Source: Cryptomeria japonica (lineage: Eukaryota > Streptophyta > Pinopsida > Cupressales > Cupressaceae). Taken from it: a DNA stretch of 64,000 nt. Location: assembly GCF_030272615.1 (NCBI RefSeq), contig NC_081409.1:529950291-530014290 (forward strand). Direction: 5' to 3'. This document shows, piece after piece, positions 11,978 to 24,408 of this stretch. The position numbers and the translations under genes are program-made. The notes beneath the pieces were generated by a model. The model was not told the DNA's origin. It searched no databases and worked only from the letters and a program-made list of their open reading frames with translations. Every line of letters begins with the position of its first letter. Position 1 is the stretch's first letter.

Positions 11978-13540
11978 TGTTGGCATTATGTGAACTGGAA
12001 TGAAGACATAATGACATTGTATGTTGTCATTGATGTCAATATGTGTTATGAAGAGAATCGGCATATGTGATAGGTGAAAAGAGAAAGGAACTGAAATATG
12101 TATGAACCGGTTTATATGCCAAACTGAAGCGACATATTTGTTCTAGATGAACCGACATGTAGTTATGGGAACCGGCACATGGAAGCATTGTATGACTACT
12201 GGTTGGTAGGTAGCTTCCACTTCAGGGTTTCCAGTTGGAGCACCTCAAGTGATTCAATCGGTGATCCTCGTGTGATGAGTTAGCAGTATGATGGAGGACA
12301 GATCATGTTGCCACGTAAGCTCTGTGCATGTGAAGGATCTCGCATGAAGAAGACTATTCCTATCTACCTCGGAATGTGTGAAGTCTATCAAACGGTGATA
12401 ATGTGTGATGGTTTATCAACCACCAGGAAATCAGTGGATAATGGATGATGGAGAATGTCTTGAGATCAATTCAAGATTGTTGCATTTAATGCAGTATGAT
12501 TCAATGGTCAGGATCGAACCATTTGAATTGCTTAACCTAACAGGTTTAGGGTTTAGGGTTTTTGCTACCAACTTGTATGTTTCCTAGAAGGTCGATGTTG
12601 TGTTTCTTTCTGAGGTTGTTGGCAAAAGTTGTGAGTGTGTATCTAAGGGAAGTGATACATAATTCTTGCCAGACCAAAGGAGAGAAGTGATACCTGCAAA
12701 GTGAATGTGCAGAAGGTAAAGAGGAGCCTAAATGGATCTACATTAGCATTGAGTACTGTTAATAGATCATTGTAATACCTATTGATCTCTAACCACTTCA
12801 ACAGTTGTAAAATCCCCTAACAGGGTAGCCTTAACTAGCTTGATTCAAAATCCCTTAAATTGGGTGGTCTTAACTGGCTTGACTCAAATCCCTTAACCAG
12901 GTAACTCAAGGCTAATGAGTTTTGAGAAGATATAGAGCTTAGGAGATCCTTTCAGCTATTGAGTTCTTGAAATCCTCTAACAAGGTGACCCTTAACCGGG
13001 TGATCCCTAACAGGATCAGTTCCTACCAAAACCAATTGTAATGTCTTTAACCGGACAAGGTTCCTAATAGAGTGGACTTCTAAAGAGTTCAAAAAGTAGC
13101 TTGTCTATATTCATTCCCACCATGGTTTTTCCCAGTTGGGTTTCCACATGAAAAATATGTGTGTCATGTGAAATGCTTTTGTCTTGTGATGCTTTGTTTT
13201 ACTTGTTAAGCATATGAAGGTTCTATATTTTATGCCTGTCTATAAAACATATTGAACTCACTATTGTGAAGATCTGATGGTTAAGTTTACCTGTTTATGC
13301 ATGAGAATATAATGATACTGTAGTATTGAGCTAAGAGGGTAGCTTATTGAGTGACCATTTCATGACTGATTGAGCTGTACTGGATGTTACCGGTTGCACT
13401 CTGTTTTACCGGTATCCCTATTTGTTAGTCATTTGGGGTATTTTCTGTCAAACCGGTTTTGGACTGTATTTGTGTTTGTACTGATTCACCCCCCCCTCTC
13501 AGTACAAGTTTGGTACTTGTGGTTCATCATTGAGTTATCA
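11978..13540 (+). repeat. Copia-B 3' LTR (1,563 bp, full length)
   Basis: Starts TGTTGGCATT after the polypurine tract and ends TTATCA, matching the end of the 5' copy. It shows what the 5' copy lost to the Gypsy-A insertion: the first 350 or so bases (11978 to about 12327). Confidence 0.93.
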
Positions 13541-14231
13541 AAAACATGCAGAACATAATATAATAGTGTACCGGTTTGCAAGAAATAATGCAATAAATAG
13601 AATCAAGTACGTCCACATGAAAAGTATACCATAACACAAGATGTTAATGAGGAAACCCGGTGTGGGAAAAACCTCGGTGGGATTTGTGACCCACAATATT
13701 CACTCATTGGCCAATAAGAGAATATTACTTACAATAGGGGCCTGCACATGCAAGAAGGCCAACTGCCTAGAGCTCACTGCTCAATGGGAAGTCTCACTAA
13801 CTTACAATAAGGATTATACAAATCCAATATCTTGTACTGCTTTACAATAGCATCTTCAATGCTTGATTCAGTACCGGTTCCTGCTCTATTCTTTACATAT
13901 ACCCTTGACCTATATTTCACACATTAGGTATGCCTAATATTTTCCTTAATACTTCTACTTCACATTCTTCTCACACTACCTTCACATTCCAAAATGTCTA
14001 CAATGATCTCTTTTATATATAAGAGTCATTTTACAATTTTCCAAGTCGGCTTACAATAATAAACAAAATATTACATAACAAAAATCCTATCGGCGTCTGT
14101 GCCGGTGTAGAGTGTGATCTGTTGATGCCTGTATAATGTCTTTGTTGGTGCTATAGGATTGCAAGGTTGCCATTAATGACAAAACCTTCAAACACATACC
14201 ATGTCTCATTGGAGTGTGCATATGCCAACAA
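13541..14231 (-). repeat. Copia-C: partial minus-strand copia LTR
   Basis: Read on the minus strand it starts TGTTGGCATATG at 14231, resembling the start of the Copia-B LTR, and it carries the shared ggtttttccca...gggtttcc box (plus-strand position about 13650-13675). It stops abruptly at 13541 where Copia-B begins. No second LTR or coding part is in the window. The rest should lie to the left, beyond Copia-B and Gypsy-A. Confidence 0.75.
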
Positions 14232-15649
14232 GGGTGAGAGAGGGAGAGTGGTAAATAGAGATAGAAAAAGGGTGACAATGTGAGAGAGGGAGATATAGAG
14301 ATATGGATAAACGTATAGGAAGTGAAATATAGAGAAAGAATAGGGTAGATGAAGGGATAAGGGTGTATAAGGGAAGATAATAAAACCTCTAAATTAGGAA
14401 GAAAACCATAATCCATTACCAATAGGCTCATGTAATGATTACAATAGGAAGAGAGAGAGGGGGGGGATAGATAAATATATTGAGAGAGAGATAGGTAAGG
14501 ATATGTAGATAAACATTATTATAGAGGTAGAGATGGAGATGTAGATGGTGATAAAGAAGGAGAAAGAAAGGGTGAGATAAAGAGAGAGAGGATAAAGGGA
14601 TAGGTAGAGATTGAAGAGATAAAGATAGATATAGGAAGTGAAAGATAAAGAGAAGTAGAGAGATATATAGTGGTATAAAGAGATAGAGAGGATAATGTGA
14701 TAGAGATAGAGGGAGAGATGTAACAAGAAATATTGAGAGAGATAGAGAGGCAAATTGATGTAGATATGAAGGTTTAGGAAGAGGGAGAGGGAGGGAGATA
14801 GATGGATGGATAAGGAGATGGATACATGTGTAGAGATAGAGGGGGAGAAATGAAGATAGAGGGAGAGGGAGAGAGGAAGGGGCAGAAAAATAGATAGAGA
14901 TAGAGAGAGATAGAGGGAGAGATAAAGATAGAGTTACATAAGGAGATAGAGGGGGAGATAGAGAGATATAGAGGAAGAAGGAGAGGGAGAGATAGAAATA
15001 TATATGGTGAGATAAGTGAGAGAGAGAGATAGAGATATAAAGAGAGGAGGAGAGGGAGAGATATGGAGATAGAGACAAATAAATAAAGAGAAGTAGAGAT
15101 GGAGATAGGGAGAGAGAAATAGGGAGAGAAAGAGATATATAGAAAGAGAAAGAGAGATATTGATGTATGGGAAGAGAAAGAGAGAGTTGTAGAAATATAG
15201 GGAGAGGGAGGGAGTGAAAGAGAGAGAGAGAGAGATATAGGTATGGTGAGATAAGAGAGAAAGGTTTAGAGAGAGAGGAAGGGGTAGGGAAACAAGGGGG
15301 AGAAAGGAAGATAGAGGTACATGGAGAGAGGGAAAGACAAAGATAGAGGGGGACAAGGAAGATAGAGGTAGAGAGAGATAGGAAGAGGTAGATATAGAGG
15401 GGGAGAAAGGTAGAGCGAGAGAGAGGAAGAGGTAGATAAATAGATAGAGAGATGGGGAGTGGTAGAGGGAGAGATAAAGATAGAGTGAGATAGGAAGATA
15501 TAGAGGAAAGAGATTGGGAGAGAGAGAGACAAATACATGGAGGGAAGTACAGATGGAGAGAGGGAGAGATAGAAATATATGGGAAGAGAAAGAGATATAG
15601 ATGTATTGGAAGAGAAAATTGGAGAGGTAGAGAGATAGAGAGAGGGAGG

Positions 15650-15701
<52 letters not shown>

Positions 15702-15735
15702 GAAGAGAGGGAGATTGAGAGAGAGGAGGGAGATT
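14232..15735. repeat. 1.5-kb polypurine tract (GA/GATA/GGA-rich, imperfect)
   Basis: The plus strand is almost entirely A and G with scattered T, built from gaga, gata, ggga and agag units. No fixed long period is obvious, though phrases such as gggagagatagaaatatatggg recur (near 14985 and 15565). The minus strand yields long Ser/Leu/Tyr/Pro frames that merely translate TCT/CTC/TAT repeats. Copia-C is inserted at its left edge. The tract can form triplex (H-DNA) structures in principle. Confidence 0.93.
15655..15699. repeat. (GA)n microsatellite
   Basis: About 22 perfect AG units in the purine tract, the purest part of it. Confidence 0.95.
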
Positions 15736-16080
15736 TAAATTATAAGGTAAAAAGTTTGTGTTTATGTAAAAATGCTAGATGTTTAAATTGTATTAGATTA
15801 TTAGTTATGTTAGTGTGTGAGATTTGTTATTATATTTATGTATCTTTCAAAAATTGAAATTTTACATAACATACAATATATGGACAACAAATCCAATGGG
15901 GAAATAAAATAAAAATAACAAACAAAATAGGGGATTGCCATGAATGAAAACAATATTTATTATTCCTAAAAGAATTTGAATGAATGTTGAATCCATTGTT
16001 AAGGCCTAGGACCCATTATCTGGTGGTGGGTACCAATTCAAACTAGTAGTGTATATTTAGAGCCTCCAAACATAGCATAG
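15736..16080. other. Unassigned AT-rich spacer
   Basis: About 345 bases with no ORF, repeat or element terminus that I can recognise. It sits between the purine tract and the left LTR of Gypsy-D. With the purine tract it is the only part of the window not attributable to a retroelement. The last five bases, catag, are the candidate target site of Gypsy-D. Confidence 0.5.
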
Positions 16081-17682
16081 TGGTGCAGGAGCAACTAGGA
16101 CTTAAGCTCATAGTCTTTTCCAATTTTGGCTTGTACTGACCTTAGGAAAGTTAGGTTCCTAATAAGGACTCCAGGAGGGTCCAAAGAGTGAGTGTGATGT
16201 TTGTTTTGAGTCAAGTGTAGGCCTAGTTGAGTTTGTTTTTTTCCCTAGGTTTGCATTTTGTGCATAGGTAGTAGTTTGAGTAGGAAATTGACCTTCTTGA
16301 TGGTCAAAAGTGGTAAGACTTGGTGTGAGAATGAGAGAGCTTTAGTATGGCCTTAGGAATGCTTAAAATTAATGAGTAATTACTTAGAATAGGTTTTATA
16401 GGCTGGAAAAGAAAAAAGTGAAAATTTGTAAAAGTTGTCATGACAACTTTTGTCCTAAAATGCTTAGCGATGGAGTTTGGGATAGAAAAACACCCTAGAA
16501 TGCCTCCACACATGGGGAATAGTATAAGAACCTCCTCTTTCATAGTTACCAAGGTTGGAAGATTGATTTTGTTTGATTAACATTCTGAAACTACCCATTT
16601 TTGGACTGTTATCACTGTTTTTGGCTTATTTTGCTTACAATGTGAATACAAATGGATTGAATCCATTAATCTAGTTATGGATTGAGCTTCTTTGTTGTAT
16701 TTCAGAGTCATTTTTTTAATTTCAACCTTTGTAGATAGTGCATGTTGGTGTTTTCATAGTTTTTGTTTCAAACAACCAGTTTTGGGTTGTATATAGCAAT
16801 TTCTTGTAAAATTGTTGCCCCATAAAATCCCTCTGTGCTACCATCACGGCTTGCTAGTACATGTAAGGCAACCACTTGTATAGTGTACATATGCATGGAG
16901 AATTTTTGGAAGTAGTGTTTGATATGGCTTCCACCTTGTTCTAGGCGAGTCCAAGAGCAACCCGGTTAGAGAAGACATGGTGAAATTTGAGTGCTTAGTG
17001 CAGAGGTGAACACAAAACCACAGCCAAATAATTTGGAGGGGTCCATGAAACAGAGTTTCCATAGCAAGGAGAAGCCTTGACAAGAGCTTTTGAGGCCCAT
17101 TTCACTAATTTGATCAGTCACTGATGGTTAGGAGGCCTATAAGCCCTCCAAAACCCTCATTTTTGTGTTAGGGCATTGCACGGAGAGTTGGGAAACCAAA
17201 ACCACCAAAATCACTTGGGGATAGGTGAGTGTTTGAAGAAAAACCAACCTTGTTGTAGGGTCTTTTGGACCCTTTTCTTCTAAACCCTAGAAAACCAGAT
17301 TTTGGAGGCCTAATAGGTGCTCATTTCATGTAGCCCTTTTCTAGGCAAAATGGTGAAATTGGTAGGAAGAATAATGGATGCAAACCACAAATGGACCCAA
17401 AAGGTATTCATTTCATGTTAAAATCCAGCTCCACACCTCTGCAACAACTCACAACAACAGGAGGTGAAATTGACAAGTTGAAGACAAGACAACAAGAATG
17501 AGCATATGGGAAACACTTTGAATTGGTAGGGTTCCTAGTTAAACACTTGATGCTAATGCCTTGAGATTTGCAAGAAGCAAGCCCTAGAAGAGTTTGAGAA
17601 GGACTTGGAGTTCTTGGAGAGGCTAGTGGAATTGAGAAACACCAACTAGGTGAAGTGTGAGCAAGCTAGGTGAACCCCATCA
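16081..17682 (+). repeat. Gypsy-D 5' LTR (1,602 bp)
   Basis: Starts TGGTGCAGGAGC, ends CCCCATCA, and its first 1,190 or so bases repeat at 22343-23276 with scattered changes. Conserved stretches include a long block around 16560-16680 / 22815-22935. Open frames in it are not conserved between copies and are not counted as genes. Confidence 0.88.
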
Positions 17683-17684
17683 AA

Positions 17685-17697
17685 TAGATATCAGAGC
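17685..17697 (+). other. Primer binding site of Gypsy-D, degraded
   Basis: tagatatcagagc, two to three bases after the LTR end, resembles TGGTATCAGAGC with two changes in its first four bases. This implies priming by initiator tRNA-Met in the ancestor. Confidence 0.65.
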
Positions 17698-17756
17698 CTA
17701 TAAGATTTGGGCTAGGTGAGTAGATGTCCTCAGTGTAATCTATAGGAGACAACAAC

Positions 17757-18830
17757 ATGGTGATCAATGCAGTGTTGGAAAATAAAGTGGATGATCAGGA
17801 GGAAGAAAATAGACTCCTGAAGGAGAAGTTGATTGAATTGGAAAGTAAGCTTGGTGAGATTGAAACCAAGGCAGATGAAGTGTTGGTAATGGTTGAAGGA
17901 GAAGAAGGGAAGGGTAAAGAAGTGTCAGAGATTGACAAAGTACCTGAACCTGCACCTATCTTAGAACAAGAACCTTTCCTAAAGGCATTGAAGGCCTTAA
18001 GTGGTAAATCACTAGAAAGATTGTCATTGTTTATTGGTAAGATGGAAGCTGAAGTGGTTCTAGAATGGATATAAGGCATGGAGAACCATTTTTAGTGTGA
18101 AAGCATAACTAAATCCCAAAGAGTCAAAGTAGCCAAGTCTAGGATGAGAGGAGATTCTCTCACATGGTGGAAATTTGTGCAAGATGAGAGAAAGAAAATG
18201 GGCAAAGCACCCATCTCTTCTTGGAAAGGGATGTTAGTCAAAATGAAAGAAGTCTATCTCCTCGATGACTATGAAGTGGAGATTCATAGGAAGAGACAAA
18301 AACTAAGACAAAAAGACCTTGATGTGAGTGGTTATATGGAGGAGTTCCTTAAACTTAGTCTTAGATCTCATGCAGTGGAAGAAGAAAGTATCAAAGTTGC
18401 TAGGTACCTAAATGGACTATGGTGGAACATCCAAGAGGAACTCAATGTAATGAGCCCAAAGACAGTTCATCAAAGCTATCAACTTTCCCTTAAGGTGGAA
18501 GAAAAACTGAAAAAGAAAACACGATTCAAGTAGTAATAGGGGCAGAGTTAGAGGAAAAGAAAATAGAGGCCATAGGGGAGGCTTTGGAGGAAGAAGTTCA
18601 GAACAAAGAACATAAGGTGAGTCTAAACTCATTGAGCAATAGGAGAGTGGTACTAGAAAAGGAGGATTCAATAGAGGAAGGGGGTGAAATAGTTGTTTTA
18701 GAGGAAGATCTAGTGGACAAGGTAGAGGTTCCTCATACTTTGTCTCAATGAAGTGTTACCATTGCAACCAACTTGGTCATCCAACATATAGGTGTCCAAA
18801 GAAGGGATCATCATCACTAGATAGTTAAAG
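17757..18830 (+). pseudogene. Gypsy-D gag, degraded
   Basis: ATG 17757 opens a frame with a charged coiled-coil start (heptad-like Leu/Glu/Lys, 17757-17880). It breaks at TAA 18072 and resumes at 18144 in the same frame through 18533 with a retrotransposon-gag core (LTWWKFV, YMEEFLKLS). A frameshift near 18530 leads into an Arg/Gly-rich stretch and an intact CCHC zinc knuckle, CYHCNQLGHPTYRC, at 18754-18795, which would bind the RNA genome during particle assembly. The knuckle frame is that of the following protease. Confidence 0.85.
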
Positions 18831-18834
18831 GAGA

Positions 18835-21800
18835 ATGAACTACCTTCAAGAGGAGACTTCAAGCAGCAAGACTTTAGAGGTTGCCTTAGAATCAGAGGTA
18901 GGTGACAACTTGATGATAAGAAGAACTTTGATAAAAGAACCTGTCAGAGAAGAGCCTAGCCAAAGGAGGTCATTGTTTAGGATCAAATGCAAGATAATGG
19001 ACAAATTTTGCAAAGTGATCATTGATTCAGGGTCAACAGACAACATTGTGTTAGAAGAGGTAGTGAGTAAGCTTAAATTGCAAAGGATACCTCACAACAA
19101 CCCATATAGAGTCACTTGGTTGAACAAAGGCCAACATGTCCTAGTCAATGAGCAAGCATGGGTGGATTTTACCATCAGGAGGTATAAGGACAAAGTGTTA
19201 TGTGATGTCCTACCCATGGATGCATGCCATCTTCTATTAGGAAGGCCATGGAAATTTGATAGACAAGCTATTCATGATGGAGCCAAGAATGCATACTCAT
19301 TCAAGAAAGATGGAGTCACATTCAAGATCCAATCTATCCTTGAGGAAGGTGAAAAGAGGGCAGCAGGTCCTAATGTTCTTTTGGTGAGTGAAAAACAGTT
19401 CTTGAAGACACTTGAGGAAGGTGAAGGTATAGGGTTTGCATTAGTAATGAAGCCTAAAGAGGAATACAAGAAAGAGCAGCCAGATTTGCCAATAGAGGTT
19501 CAAGACCTATTGAAGAGATTCAAGGGAATAGTGAGTGATGGACAACCAGCCACCTTACCTCCTAAAAGAGCCATAAGCCATCAAATAGACTTTATTCCTA
19601 GAGCATCCTTACCTAAAAAGGCATCTTACAAAATGACTCCCCAACAAAATGTTGAGATTGCCAAGCAAATCCAAGAGATTTTAGACCAAGCCCTAATTAG
19701 GAAAAGCATTACCCCTTGTGTTGCCCCTACCGTGTTAGCTCCAAAGAAAGGTGGTACTTGGAGATTGTGTATCGACTCTAGAGATATAAATAGGATCACC
19801 ATCAGATTGTTTAGGGGAACCCAAATACTTTACCAAGATTGACCTTAAAAGTGGATACCACCAAATTAGGATTAAGGAGGGTGATGAGTGGAAAAATTCA
19901 TTCAAAACAACAGAGGGTCTTTATGAATGGCTTGTAATGTCATTTGGCTTATCCAATGCTCCAAGAACCTTCATGAGACTCATGAATGATGTGATGAAGG
20001 ATTTCATAGGTAAATTTGTGGTGGTATATCTAGATGATATTCTCATTTTCAGTAAGGATAGGGCAGATCATATTAATCATTTGCAAAATGTGTTACAAAG
20101 ATTGTATGAAGAGAAGCTAACCATGAACTCGGACAAGTGTGAAATTGTTAAGTAGGAGTTTGTTTACCTTGGGTTTGTGTTGTCTCAAGTAAACCTAAAG
20201 ATGGATCCTAGCAAGGTTGAATCCATAGTAAATTGGCCCACTCCTAAGTTAGCAACAAAGGTGAAAAGCTTCCATGGACTAGTTCAGTACTAGAGGAAGT
20301 TCATTAGGCAATTTAGTGCTATATGTGCACCAATGTTGGACACAATTAGAGTTGGAATGAAGACAAAGTTTCAGTGGAATGAACAAGCAAATAGAGGTTT
20401 TGAAACCTTGAAGGATAAGATAGCTACTCAACTGGTGTTAGTGTTGCCTATTTTTGAGAAACTCTTCACAGTGGAATGTGATACAAGCAATGTTGCAGTA
20501 GGTGTTGTCCTAAGCCGAGAAGAAAGACCAGTAGCTTTCCATAGTGAGAAGCTAAGTGATCCAAAGAGGAAATAATCCTCTTATGACTTGGAATTATATG
20601 CTTTAGTGTAGGCTTTGAGGAAGTGGAGACATTATCTCCCTCCTAAGGAATTTGTATTCTATACGGACAATCAAGCTCTAAGCTTTCTAAACTCACAAGA
20701 AAAACTTAGTCATAAACACATGAAATGGGTGGAGTACATGCAAGCCTACAAATTTACAATCAAGCACAAAAAAGGACAATTAAACTGGGTTGTTGATGCA
20801 TTGTGTAGAAGACTCTTGATAGTCCAAGAAATTCAATTAAGGAGCATAGGTGTTGACAATTTTAGAGAGCTATACCCAGAGGATGAAGACTTCTCAAATG
20901 CCTACAAGGTGTGCAAAGAATACCAAAATCATTTTCATAGTGAGTATTTAGATTTTACCGTGCAAGATGGATTATTGTTTAGAGGTGGACAACTTTGTGT
21001 GCCTAGAGGGTCAATGAGAGAAAATCTCATACAAGAGAAACATAATGGCAGCCTTAGTGGTCATTTTGGAGTCAACAAGACTCAAGAGTTGGTTCAGAGG
21101 TATTATTATTGGCCTAGGATGAATCAAGATGTGAAAAAGTATGTGGAGACTTGTATTGTTTTCCAAAAGGCCAAGGGCACTTCTTCAAATGTCGGTTTAT
21201 ACCAACCTCTTCCTATACCAAATAGACCTTGGGAGTGCATTAGTATGGACTTTGTAGTAGGTTTACCAAGGACAAAGTAGGGATTTGACAACATTTATGT
21301 CATTGTGGATAGATTTAGTAAGATGGCCCACTTTGTGCCTTGCAAGACTACTCATGATGCATGCCAAATAGCTCATTTGTTCTTCAAGGAAGTGATAAGG
21401 ATACATGGTTTAACCATGAGCATTGATTCAGATAGAGACTCAAAGTTCATGAGTCATTTTTGGAAAACACTTTGGCAAAAACTTTGCACCAACCTATCTT
21501 TTGGATCAGCCTACCATCCACAAACAGATGGGTAGACTAAAGTGGTGAATAGCAGCTTAGGGAACTTATTGAGGTGCGTTACCAGAGAGTATGGTCAGAC
21601 ATGGGATCAAGTGTTATCACAAGATGAATATGCTTACAATGAAACAATAAATAGGACCACTGAGAAGAGCCCTTTTGAAGTGGTCTATGGTGTTCACCCA
21701 AGCGGTATATTGGAGCTAAGGGAATTAGGTAATGCAGCAACAAGAAGTGGATATGCAGAAGACTTTTCTCAATCAATGAGGGAGGTACATGAATTAGTCA

Positions 21801-22322
21801 AGCAAGCATTGATAGAGAACACAAGTAAGATCAAGCAAAAAGTTGATGAGAGAAGGAAGAACCTACAATTCCAAGTAGGATATCTTTTCATGGTGCACCT
21901 AAATAAAGAAAGACTACAAAAAGGAGTACCTAACAAGTTGCAAATGAGAAAGTTGGGTCCATGTGCCATTCTAGCCAAGTATGGAGAAAATGCATACAAG
22001 GTAGACCTACCTAGTGACATAGGATTATCGCCGGTTTTCAACATATCACTTAGTTGCTTACAAGGGACCAATCCAAGGTTTAGATTGCAGTCACTTAGAG
22101 GTATAAGATGATGCAAACAACCTTCAATTACTAGCAAAACCAAATCCAAAGGCTGAAAAGGTATTGAGTTTAAGGATCGCTAAGAAGACAAGACACCAAA
22201 TCTATTTGGAGCACCTAGTCAAATGGTAGGGTATGGATAATGTTGAAGCTACATGGGTGCTTGAGACAGAGTTTAAGAACTTAGGCATTGATCAGAATCT
22301 GATTCCCAAGGAGGTGACTTAG
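18835..22322 (+). pseudogene. Gypsy-D pol: protease, RT, RNase H, integrase, chromodomain
   Basis: Protease has IIDSGSTDNIV (about 19021) and LLLGRPW (about 19230). Reverse transcriptase begins at about 19560, shifts frame near 19810, and keeps YLDD at about 20025. RNase H (20470-20815) has VECDTSN and a degraded VVDALCRR. The integrase finger has lost its second Cys (CIVFQK for CxxC). Core Asp residues are kept (SMDF, SDRDSKF), but the Glu position reads Lys after an in-frame TAG (about 21534). After another frameshift near 22110, 22140-22322 encodes a chromodomain-like end with YLEHLVKW, a TAG, and then VEATWVLE. Chromodomains steer integration to marked heterochromatin in this clade. Stops include TAG at about 20153, 20292, 20608 and 21278. 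Confidence 0.9.
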
Positions 22323-22324
22323 TT

Positions 22325-22342
22325 TTCTTTTATTTGGGAGAA
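22325..22342 (+). other. Polypurine tract of Gypsy-D, weak
   Basis: The short purine run gggagaa ends immediately before the TG of the right LTR at 22343. It is preceded by a T-rich stretch, a common arrangement upstream of LTRs. Confidence 0.55.
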
Positions 22343-23276
22343 TGGTGCAAGAGCACCTTGGACTTAGGCTTATAGTCTTTTCCAATTTTGGCTTGTACTA
22401 ACCTTAGCCAAGTCAGGTTCCTAATAAGGACTCTAGGAGGGTCCAAAGAGTGATTGTGATGTTTGTTTTGAGTCAAGTATAGGCCTAGTTGAGTTTGTTT
22501 TCTTCCTAGGTTTGCATTTTGTTCATAGGTAGTATTTTGAGTAGGAAATTGACCTTCTTGATGGTCAAAAGTGGTAAAACTTGGTGTGAGAATGAGAGAG
22601 GTTTATTATGGCCTTGGTAATTCTTAAAAAGTCATGATTAATGACTTAGACTAGGTTTTATAGGTTCAAAAAGCAAAAAGCAAAAAGTTGTAAAAGTTGT
22701 CATGACAACTTTTGTCCTAAAATGCTTAGCGATGGAGTTAGGGATAGAAAAACACCCTATAATTACTCCACATGTGGGGAATACTATAAGAACCTCCTCT
22801 TTCATGGTTACCAAGGTTGGAAGATTGATTTTGTTTGATTAATATTCTGAAACTACCCATTTTTGGACTGTTATCACAGTTTTTGGCTTATTTTGCTTAC
22901 AATGTGAATACAAATGGATTGAATCCATTGATCCAGTTATGGATTGAGCTTATTTGGTGTATTTAAGAGTCATTTGTTTCATTTCAAGCTCTTCAGATAG
23001 TGTGTGTTGGTATTTTCATAGTTTTGTTTTCAAATAACCAGTTTTGGGTTGTATATAGCAATTTCTTGTAAAATGGTTGCCCCATAAAATCCCTCTATGC
23101 TACCATCATGGCCTATTGGGACATGGAAGGAAACCAATTTTATAGTGTACCTATGTAGGGAGAAGTTCTAGAAGTAGTGTTTGATATGGCTACCACTTTG
23201 TTCTAGGTGAGTCTAGGAGCAACCTAGCTAGAGAAGACAGGGTGAAATTTGAGTGCTTAGTGTAGAGGTGAACACA
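22343..23276 (+). repeat. Gypsy-D 3' LTR, truncated
   Basis: Aligns with 16081 to about 17015 of the 5' LTR. Its last shared word is gaacaca. The remaining 670 or so bases, including the CA end, are absent from the window. Confidence 0.88.
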
Positions 23277-23840
23277 TGGAATGTAATTAACTAAGTTATC
23301 ATGAATCCTATATATAAGACATGGTAAGATCAACTAAAATATTGATAAGATCAATTAGGAGAGACAGCATTGCATGACCCAAAAACCAAACATAAATCAT
23401 TTGGTTTTGGATTGGCCATTCTACACTAGCCCTTGGATTGAGGGGCACACTTAGACTTGCCACAAGATCTTGCAAACATGATCACTCATTATTTCTAGTT
23501 TGGAACACATAAAATTTCCTTACCAAGATAATTTTTATAATTGACTTATTCAAGCAATAACATAGGCATTTTGATGTGCATTTTGTTTTAGTGATAACAC
23601 CTATTGTAAGATCATCTTGACCATCCACCATGCTATTCGTTCTATTGACATATATAAATCTTCATGGTAATATATCTTTTTTTAAAGTTTCAAGTTGATG
23701 ATCATTTGGTCATATAGGTTGAATAATATCACAAGAAATATAGGTTTTCCCAACAAAAGCTATGTATTCTTTGAAGAGTTCTTGAAGAATCTTTTGAGAG
23801 ATAGAACTATGAAATTTGATGTAGATAGTTCAAATGTTGG
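23277..23840. other. Unassigned segment between LTR fragments
   Basis: Begins TGGAATG exactly where the Gypsy-D LTR is interrupted, so it may be the start of a further element. I found no second copy, primer site or coding motif. A short open frame at 23695 runs across the next junction and has no recognisable motif. Confidence 0.4.
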
Positions 23841-24408
23841 TGTAGTGCCCCTCCCTGATTCATCTTGTCTTTTTGTATATCAAATGATTATATTGATCTA
23901 TATTAGTCTACTTTATGATGATTTGATGGTATCATCCTATGTACTAACCCTATTTCATGATTGCATTGGATATGATGATGGATCTATATTTGATGATTTA
24001 TATGTGTTCATTATTCATGATGGATCATATTGCTTATGAGATTTTGATGACATTATGATTTTGATGATTAAGTGGATGTTGTGATTTTTGTGATTTTCTT
24101 CTAGTGTCTTTGTGATAGGGACGATGTCATACCACTCATTGCGATCACGATATGACATTGTGATTCTCTATCACTTGCCTGATCATTTGTGATGTAAATG
24201 TGTTGTATACATGTTGTATTGCATTTAGTGGTGGATGTAGAATTGCAGGTACCAGACATCAACTCCACCTAGTCTCATAGGTATAAGCATTTCTATATCC
24301 CAATGGCAAGTTGTTGAAGATGGCATGTGTTTCCGTCACACACTCTAGGCTTAAGTTGTTGCCTTGTCAGTTGAGTTATGTTTAGATTCGGCTTGTGGGC
24401 ATTGTAGT
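23841..24408 (+). repeat. LTR-E: 5' part of an LTR related to Gypsy-H
   Basis: Starts TGTAGTGCCCCTCCCTGATT, close to the start of the Gypsy-H LTR (TGTAGTGTCCATCC at 38323). It shares the block cactcattgcga...gattctctatcacttgc (about 24134-24178 versus 29699-29743) and the block gcaggtaccagacatc...ctccacct (about 24246). It stops at 24408 where a TGTTAGG copia-type LTR start appears. It is much more diverged from the Gypsy-H LTRs than they are from each other, so it is an older relative. Confidence 0.7.

Larger units (their letters stand above)
6331..13540 (+). mobile_element. Copia-B: Ty1/copia retrotransposon, 5' LTR interrupted by Gypsy-A
   Basis: Two long direct repeats flank a gag-pol frame: 6331-7574 (truncated on its left by Gypsy-A) and 11978-13540. 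A primer binding site complementary to initiator tRNA-Met follows the first, and a polypurine tract precedes the second. Domain order protease, integrase, reverse transcriptase, RNase H is diagnostic for copia. The missing first 350 or so bases of the 5' LTR should be found left of the window, beyond Gypsy-A. The element is flanked on its right by the inside of another copia LTR in minus orientation; aaaac (13541-13545) is the candidate target duplication. Confidence 0.92.
16081..23276 (+). mobile_element. Gypsy-D: Ty3/gypsy chromovirus with C-terminal chromodomain
   Basis: Paired LTRs at 16081-17682 and 22343-23276 (right one cut short) bracket gag, protease, reverse transcriptase, RNase H, integrase and a chromodomain, in the Ty3/gypsy order. 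The right LTR matches the left until gaacaca (about 23276) and then the sequence changes, consistent with insertion of another element or a deletion there. About 670 bases of the right LTR are missing. Confidence 0.9.

Noticed and set aside
14428-15538. Long Ser/Leu/Tyr-rich minus-strand frames, up to 216 codons, that look like membrane proteins
   Set aside because: They are translations of the GA/GATA tract; hydrophobicity follows from CTC/TCT/TAT codons.
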